Source of the DNA: Olsenella sp. kh2p3 | GTDB taxonomy: Bacteria > Actinomycetota > Coriobacteriia > Coriobacteriales > Atopobiaceae | Reading direction: 5' to 3' | Length of the DNA: 64,000 nucleotides | Assembly: GCA_900119625.1 (NCBI GenBank) | Contig: FPKD01000005.1 | Span: 62,001 to 126,000 of the forward strand | In this document: piece after piece, positions 59,459 through 64,000 of the stretch | How the letters are laid out: each line of letters opens with the position of its first letter | Position numbering within the stretch: position 1 is the first letter of the stretch | Notes under the pieces: model-generated | The model's input: only the letters and a program-made list of their open reading frames with translations | Told to the model about the DNA's origin: nothing | Databases searched by the model: none | Program-made: the position numbers and the translations under genes

Positions 59459-59464
59459 AACCCG

Positions 59465-59905
59465 CTAGAACGTGAGGAACGGCTCCTCCATGCCCTCCTC
59501 TTCGAGGTCCTCCTCGGTGAGGTCGTCTAGGTCCTCCATGTCCTCGAGCTCGATCTCGTCACCGTCGTCCTCGCCCCAGCCGTACGCGCTGGCAGCAAGC
59601 TCGTCCACGCTCGTGTCGGGAAGCGCGCTCGTCACCGAGCACAGGCCGTCGATGGCGGGCACGATCTTCTGCCACTGGGTGATCACGGGGTCCTGCGGCA
59701 CGCCCTCAAGCTCCACCAGGGAGTCGAGGTAGATCTCACTCGCGCCCTCAAGTAGGTCCGACTCGGCGCGCACGCTCGCGAACTTTGACGCGAACTTCTC
59801 GAGTGCCTCGTCTGCCGAGTCCGCCTCAACCACGCACGGCATGAGGCAGTAGTTGTTTGCCTGGTCCTTGTCATCGTTGTAGCTGAAGTTTCCAACGTAG
59901 AGCAT
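59465..59905 (-). CDS. Acidic protein of unknown function
   Basis: This is a 146-residue soluble protein. Its N-terminus (MLYVGNFSYNDDKDQANNYC + LMPCVVEADSADEAL) has the look of a small alpha/beta fold, and the last ~40 residues are almost all Asp/Glu/Leu (WGEDDGDEIELEDMEDLDDL…). I recognise no family. Two Cys lie near the N-terminus. GGAGGAGGCCCC precedes the ATG at 59905. It sits on the opposite strand between the ECF ATPase and the S component; a link to them is not established. Confidence 0.65.
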   Translation of the reverse strand: MLYVGNFSYNDDKDQANNYCLMPCVVEADSADEALEKFASKFASVRAESDLLEGASEIYLDSLVELEGVPQDPVITQWQKIVPAIDGLCSVTSALPDTSVDELAASAYGWGEDDGDEIELEDMEDLDDLTEEDLEEEGMEEPFLTF

Positions 59906-60093
59906 GGGGCCTCCTCCGGTCGATGGGTGCGGCACATGCCCATCTTAGGCAATTCGACGCAGCTTGGTGACGGTTTCCCGCAAGCGGGCGTTACGCTCTG
60001 GCATAGAGTGTTTACTGCGTCAGCAATCTGTCGGGGCCTAGTCAGCCCTGGAGCGGTCGGTCAGATTTTGGCAAGAGGGGAGACGGACGCGCC

Positions 60094-60801
60094 ATGAAGA
60101 CGAGCAGCACAAGCACCGTGCGCCGGAGCGCTCTCGCTGCTCTCGAGGTGCCGTCGATCCTCGGCGTCCCCGCGGTTCTCGTCGCCTGTGCCGTGAACGG
60201 CGTGCAGGCGGCAGCCGGGCTCACGCTCCTGGTGGTCGTTCTCTGCGTGGGGCTCTTCCTTGCCAGCTACGAGGCCTCCCGGCCGGCCCTCCGGCAGGTC
60301 ATGCCCACGGCGACGCTCGCGGCGTTGGCGGCTGCGGGGCGCATCCTCTTCGCGCCGATTCCCGACGTCAAGCCCGTCTCGGCCATCGCCATCGTCGCCG
60401 GGGCAACGCTCGGCAGGCGCGAGGGCTTCATGGTGGGCGCGCTGGCGGCGCTGGTCTCGAACTTCTTCTTTGGCCAGGGCGTGTGGACGCCCTGGCAGAT
60501 GTACGCGTGGGGGCTCGTGGGCTACCTCGCGGGTGTGCTGGGGGAGCGCGGCCTCTTCCAGCGCCGCGGCGCGCTGTACGTGTACGGGTTCCTCTCTGCG
60601 CTCATGTACGGGGTAATTCTCAACGGCTGGTACGTGATTGGCTACGTGGAGCCCATCACCTGGCCCGCAATCGTTGCGGCGTATGCGGCGGGCGTGCCGT
60701 GGGACTGTCTGCACGGTGCGGCGACGGTCGGTTTCCTGGCGGCCATTTGGGTGCCGTGGGGCGCGCGCATCCGACACGCCGTCGCGAAGTACGGTTTGTA
60801 G
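60094..60801 (+). CDS. ECF transporter S component (vitamin-specific, substrate unknown)
   Basis: This 235-residue membrane protein has six hydrophobic segments and the S-component hallmarks AALAAAGRILFAPIPDVKPV (Ala/Gly motif and periplasmic loop) and AGATLGRREGFMVGALAALV + SNFFFGQG. This pattern is shared with the QueT/CbrT-like group. It would bind the vitamin and dock to EcfT. The start at 60094 follows GCAAGAGGGGAGACGGACGCGCC. It lies downstream of the EcfA gene, separated only by a minus-strand gene, so it is the probable partner. Corrinoid specificity is inference from the DUF4430 neighbours. Confidence 0.82.
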   Translation: MKTSSTSTVRRSALAALEVPSILGVPAVLVACAVNGVQAAAGLTLLVVVLCVGLFLASYEASRPALRQVMPTATLAALAAAGRILFAPIPDVKPVSAIAIVAGATLGRREGFMVGALAALVSNFFFGQGVWTPWQMYAWGLVGYLAGVLGERGLFQRRGALYVYGFLSALMYGVILNGWYVIGYVEPITWPAIVAAYAAGVPWDCLHGAATVGFLAAIWVPWGARIRHAVAKYGL

Positions 60802-60856
60802 CTGCAAGTCCCGGCCTACGGCTGGCACCTTCGGGGGCTGCTTCCCACTGCCCCCT

Positions 60857-60924
60857 GATACACATTCGGACCCGAATCTGTGACCCGCCCAGGTCGATAC
60901 ACATTCGAACAACGAATGTGTATC
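60857..60924. repeat. Family-1 palindromic repeat, single copy
   Basis: GATACACATTCGGACCCGAA + TCTGTG, the spacer ACCCGCCCAGGTC, then a perfect hairpin GATACACATTCG-AACAA-CGAATGTGTATC. Confidence 0.85.
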
Positions 60925-60981
60925 GACCCACCGCCTCAGCCAGCCCCCAAGCGGCCCTCGTCCTCCATTCCCTCTCACCCT

Positions 60982-61064
60982 CCCTTCTTTATCGGTATCT
61001 GTGAATCTCGATTGGCGCGACCTGCGCAAACGTGACCGTCGTTTCACAGATACCGATAAAGAAG
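60982..61064. repeat. MITE-like inverted-repeat element, copy 2 (family 3)
   Basis: TTCTTTATCGGTATCTGTGA and TCACAGATACCGATAAAGAA are perfect 20-bp arms with ~40 bp between. The interior (ATCTCG, TTGGCGCGACCTGC, GCAAACGT) matches copy 1 (27374-27448) in opposite orientation. The left flank is C/T-rich and the right flank G/A-rich, as at copy 1. Confidence 0.85.
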
Positions 61065-61203
61065 GCAGGAGGGGAGGGGAGAGAGGGAGGGGGAAGGGAG
61101 GGAGGGGAGAAGAGAAGAGAGAGGAGGCCCCCGCAGCACCCCCCCAAATGTGAAGAAACCCGGACTTCCGCCCTGCGCTGTGCCGCCCCGAACCCGCTCC
61201 CCC

Positions 61204-61231
61204 TTGCGTCGCGGCCCCCAGAGAGTAGAAT
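61204..61231 (+). promoter_or_regulatory. Promoter of yebC
   Basis: TTGCGT, a 16-bp spacer and TAGAAT, about 145 bp before the yebC start. Confidence 0.45.
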
Positions 61232-61376
61232 TTCATAGGTTACATGGGTATCGACCGCGCTCGCAGCCCCCACAGCCGCCCCAAGGAGCGGTCCCGGCCG
61301 CGCACCGTCGCACCCGCATCAAGTACAAGCGCGGGCCCCGCAGTTACGCCCGCGCGCGGTGTGGATAGGAGACTCA

Positions 61377-62180
61377 ATGTCCGGACACTCTAAGTGGGCT
61401 ACCACCAAGCACAAGAAGGCGGCCATCGACGCCAAGCGCTCGTCGCTCTTCTCCAAGCTCTCGCGCAACATCACCGTTGCCGCCAAGATCGGTGGCGACC
61501 CCAACCCGGACAACAACGCCACCCTCGCCGCCGCAGTCCAGCGCGCCCGCATGGTCTCCATGCCCAACGCCAAGATCAAGGCGGCCATCGATAAGGCCTT
61601 CGGCGCCGGCGCAGACGCAGCCGTTTACGAGGAGATTACCTACGAGGGCTACGGCCCCGCAGGCGTGGCCGTCTACGTCGACTGCCTGACCGACAACAAG
61701 AACCGCACCGCCGCAGACGTCCGCTCCGCCTTCACGCACGCTGGCGGCAACCTCGGCACCTCCGGCTCCGTCGCGTTCCAGTTCGAGCGCAAGGGCTCCA
61801 TCGCCGTCGAGAAGGTCATCCACAGCGACGAGAAGAAGGTCCCCGACCGCGAGAACGCCGTGGACGAGGACGAGTTCATGCTCGCCGTGGCCGAGGCCGG
61901 CGGCGAGGACTACGAGGACGCCGGAGACGAGTGGATCGTCTACACCGCCTACGACAAGATGCAGGACGTCCAGAAGGCGCTCGAGGCCCAGGGCATCGAG
62001 GTCAAGGGCTCCGAGCTCACGATGATGCCCACCACCCCCACCGACGTCTCCGTCAACGACGCCAAGAAGGTCCAGCGCCTCATCGACCGCCTCGACGAGC
62101 TGGAGGACGTCCAGAACGTCTACAGCACCATGAACGTCACAGACGAGATTGCCGAGGCCCTCGCAGAAGACGAGGACTAG
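61377..62180 (+). CDS. yebC: YebC/PmpR-family protein
   Basis: This 267-residue protein has the invariant YebC N-terminus SGHSKWATTKHKKAAIDAKR and the central ITYEGYGPAGVAVYVDCLTD + NKNRTAADVR. YebC proteins bind DNA or ribosomes and act as transcription or translation factors (relief of proline-rich stalls in recent work). The start is supported by GATAGGAGACTCA. A terminator hairpin follows at 62190. It is slightly longer than usual (~245) because of an acidic insert near residue 165. Confidence 0.95.
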   Translation: MSGHSKWATTKHKKAAIDAKRSSLFSKLSRNITVAAKIGGDPNPDNNATLAAAVQRARMVSMPNAKIKAAIDKAFGAGADAAVYEEITYEGYGPAGVAVYVDCLTDNKNRTAADVRSAFTHAGGNLGTSGSVAFQFERKGSIAVEKVIHSDEKKVPDRENAVDEDEFMLAVAEAGGEDYEDAGDEWIVYTAYDKMQDVQKALEAQGIEVKGSELTMMPTTPTDVSVNDAKKVQRLIDRLDELEDVQNVYSTMNVTDEIAEALAEDED

Positions 62181-62189
62181 CACGCTACC

Positions 62190-62226
62190 CGGCGCCGGCG
62201 GCCACAAGGCCCCGGCGCCGCTCTCT
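62190..62226 (+). terminator. Terminator after yebC
   Basis: CGGCGCCGG-c-GGCC / GGCC-c-CGGCGCCG with loop ACAA, followed by CTCTCTTCT. Confidence 0.7.
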
Positions 62227-62282
62227 TCTCGGCACCCGTTTGCAAGGCTCTAAAGCCAAGCTCCCGTCCAAGGGAAAGGTCA

Positions 62283-62939
62283 ATGACTCTTCTCGAACTC
62301 CTCCATCTGCTGCGCAAGCACCTCAGGCTCGTGGTCCTGCTTCCCGTGGCATTCGCGGTCATCACCGGCGCGTACGCCTTCTTCCTCCCCAACCAGTACA
62401 CTGCCAGCACCTCCATGTACGTGCTCTCCAAGTCCAGCAGCCCAGACGGCACCACCGTCACGCAGGGCGACCTCTCGGCATCCCAGATGCTCACGAACGA
62501 CGTGTCCAGCATCATCAAGTCCGACCGCGTGAAGGGCGACGTCGCCACCCAGCTGGGTCTCGACAACCTCAACGCCTACAAGATCGACGTCACCAGCTCC
62601 ACCACCACCCGCGTGATTGACCTTACCGTCACCGGCACAGACGCCGAGAAGGCCGCGGAGGTCGCAAACGCGTTGGTAACGGACGTCTCGAACGTCGCCG
62701 CACAGGTCATGAACGTGCAGTCCGTCAACGTGATCGACGCGGCCGTCACGCCCACCACGCCCTCCGGCCCCAAGCGCGCGCTATACATGGCGGTCGCGTT
62801 TCTCGCCGGGCTCTTCGTGGCCGTCGTGATCGTGGTCGTTGCCGACATGGCCGACACGCGCGTGAGGAACAGCAAGGACGCCGAGGAGATCGCGGACCTG
62901 CCCGTCGTGGGCCACTTCCCCAAGGTCGAAGGGATGTAA
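62283..62939 (+). CDS. Capsular polysaccharide chain-length determinant (Wzz/YveK/CpsC-type)
   Basis: This 218-residue protein has two transmembrane helices (~17-37 and ~170-192) around an extracytoplasmic domain. The Wzz N-terminal pattern (MTLLELLHLLRKHLRLVVLL … NQYTASTSMYVLS) and the second-helix signature (PTTPSGPKRALYMAVAFLAG) are visible. It activates and partners the BY-kinase encoded 4 bp downstream and controls polymer length. The ATG follows AAGGGAAAGGTCA. Confidence 0.9.
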   Translation: MTLLELLHLLRKHLRLVVLLPVAFAVITGAYAFFLPNQYTASTSMYVLSKSSSPDGTTVTQGDLSASQMLTNDVSSIIKSDRVKGDVATQLGLDNLNAYKIDVTSSTTTRVIDLTVTGTDAEKAAEVANALVTDVSNVAAQVMNVQSVNVIDAAVTPTTPSGPKRALYMAVAFLAGLFVAVVIVVVADMADTRVRNSKDAEEIADLPVVGHFPKVEGM

Positions 62940-62943
62940 GCAG

Positions 62944-64000
62944 ATGCCTAGGAGAAACCAGCGCGCCGAGGAGCAGAGCCAGGCGGTCTCTAACGCCGCG
63001 CAGACCCTCTTCGCCAACATTCGCTTCATGAGCGTCGACAATCCCGTGCACGTCCTTGCCATCACGTCCTCGGTCCCCAACGAGGGCAAGACCTTCGTCT
63101 CGGTGAACATCGCCTCGGCCATCGCCGCCTCCGGCGCCTCCACGCTCCTCGTCGAGTGCGACATGCGCCGCCGCAGCGTTGCCACCCGCATTGGCGTGCA
63201 CGCCCAGACCGGCATCTACTCCGTGATGACCGGTCAGGTCTCGCTCGAGCAGGCCGCCGTGCGCACGCCCACCAAGAACCTCTACTTCCTGGATGCCGAG
63301 CCGCACATTCCCAACCCCTCGAACATCCTCAACTCGCACCACTTCCAGAGCTTCCTGGACAACGCGCGCGGCCGCTTTGACTATGTGGTCTTCGACACGC
63401 CGCCCGTGACCACCTTCGTGGATGCGGCCGTCCTGGGCACCAAGGTCGATGCCGTGCTGCTCGTCGCGCGCGAGAACTTTGTCAAGCGGGCGGAGCTCCA
63501 GCAGGCCGTGGACCAGCTCCGAGCTTCCAACTGCAACCTCGCCGGCGTGGTCATGAACGGCTGCGACTTTGGCAAGGGCAACAGCTACTACTCGTACTAC
63601 TACGAGAGCGGGGAGGGTGGCCGCCACAACCACGCCGAGGAGGAGACTAACGCCCCCAAGTTCGTCCCGGCCAAGCCCCAGCCCCAGAAGGCGCCCGCCT
63701 CAAGGCCTACCAGCAACGGCCACCAGAACGGCTCCGCCTCCCAGACGCCCGTGCCTGCCGGCCCGCCCCCACGCAGGACCCAGTCCCAGCGCGCGCCCCA
63801 GCCCCAGCAGCAGGCCCGCGCTGCCCAGCCCCAGCCAGCCCCGGCGCAGCAGCGTCCCGTTCAGCAGCCCCAGGCGGCATCGCAGCCGCAGTACCAGCGC
63901 GCTCACGTTCCCGGCCCCGGCGACACGGCCATCTATCAGCGACTGGCCGAGCAATCCCGTGCCGCGCGTGGCAATCGCAGCTATCCCCGCTATGATGACG
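62944..64000 (+). CDS. Tyrosine-protein kinase of the BY-kinase type (CpsD/CapB family), 3'-truncated by window
   Basis: At least 352 residues are present with no stop before the window end. The BY-kinase motifs are Walker A ITSSVPNEGKTFVSVNIASA (~residue 40), Walker A' LLVECDMRRRSV (~73) and Walker B FDYVVFDTPPVTTF (~143). A tyrosine cluster (YYSYYYESGEGG, ~220) follows, a likely autophosphorylation tail. After it comes a long Pro/Gln/Ala-rich extension (PKPQPQKAPASRP…QPQQQARAAQPQ) not usual for CpsD, where the tail is short. It completes a capsule/exopolysaccharide control pair. Confidence 0.9.
   Translation, partial: MPRRNQRAEEQSQAVSNAAQTLFANIRFMSVDNPVHVLAITSSVPNEGKTFVSVNIASAIAASGASTLLVECDMRRRSVATRIGVHAQTGIYSVMTGQVSLEQAAVRTPTKNLYFLDAEPHIPNPSNILNSHHFQSFLDNARGRFDYVVFDTPPVTTFVDAAVLGTKVDAVLLVARENFVKRAELQQAVDQLRASNCNLAGVVMNGCDFGKGNSYYSYYYESGEGGRHNHAEEETNAPKFVPAKPQPQKAPASRPTSNGHQNGSASQTPVPAGPPPRRTQSQRAPQPQQQARAAQPQPAPAQQRPVQQPQAASQPQYQRAHVPGPGDTAIYQRLAEQSRAARGNRSYPRYDD

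Larger units (their letters stand above)
60802..61376. other. Intergenic region with two repeat elements and the yebC promoter
   Basis: 575 bp without a gene. It contains a family-1 repeat (60857-60924), the family-3 MITE-like hairpin (60982-61064) and an A/G-rich stretch (61065-61130). A promoter-like pair TTGCGT (61204-61209) and TAGAAT (61226-61231) is 16 bp apart. Confidence 0.6.

Overview
The window looks like part of a chromosome of a high-G+C anaerobic actinobacterium, most likely class Coriobacteriia (Olsenella/Atopobium-like). The grounds are the strongly GC-biased third codon positions, a fused 2-hydroxyacyl-CoA dehydratase activase-type protein, a TM1266-type hydrogenase regulator, transcobalamin-like (DUF4430) surface proteins beside an ECF transporter, and flavinylated NapH-like redox proteins. 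The genus is inference; no rRNA is present. The only RNA gene seen is an initiator tRNA-Met.

Layout. 1-6.6 kb: end of the dehydratase-activase-like gene, three Cof-type HAD phosphatases, peptidase T and a small membrane protein. 6.7-6.8 kb: tRNA-fMet with a terminator. 6.85-17.1 kb: an accessory region of visibly lower G+C. It holds a brnT (frameshifted)/brnA module, a sugar-acid catabolic cluster (2-hydroxyacid dehydrogenase, KDPG/KDPGal-type aldolase, galactitol-type PTS IIA/IIB/IIC, galactonate-dehydratase-like enolase, phosphotriesterase-family lactonase-like protein, IlvD/Edd dehydratase), an integrase remnant and a decayed ORF6N/PLD gene. Copies of one palindromic repeat separate these modules. 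17.1-24 kb: threonine aldolase, SPFH protein, a nested inverted-repeat element, an amino-acid ABC permease and binding protein, and an ApbE plus NapH/FMN-binding extracytoplasmic electron-transfer pair. 24-30.5 kb: a toxin-antitoxin pair behind a LexA-like box, PepF, a PEBP-like protein, a MITE-like hairpin, an ABC system with fused permease and ATPase, and a TM1266 regulator.

30.5-48 kb: mostly housekeeping genes (HelD-like helicase, EngB, UppP, prolyl aminopeptidase, a C39-fold protein that lacks its cysteine, ArgR, PBP1A, TyrS, U32 peptidase, NifU-like protein, Lgt). Between them sit two related genes with a possible PD-(D/E)XK nuclease core (34.6 and 48.8 kb). Each is bracketed by inverted copies of a short palindromic repeat. 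49.9-60.8 kb: a candidate cobalamin-riboswitch-like leader, then a 1920-residue surface protein with two DUF4430 modules and a propeller-like domain, a second DUF4430 protein, EcfT, a two-domain EcfA, an acidic unknown protein on the other strand, and an ECF S component. I read this as a cell-surface vitamin (probably corrinoid) capture and uptake system. 61.4-64 kb: YebC, then a capsule chain-length regulator (Wzz/YveK-like) and a BY-kinase cut by the window end.

A striking feature of the window is the number of unrelated short palindromic repeat families between genes. At least five families recur here, and several bracket accessory genes.
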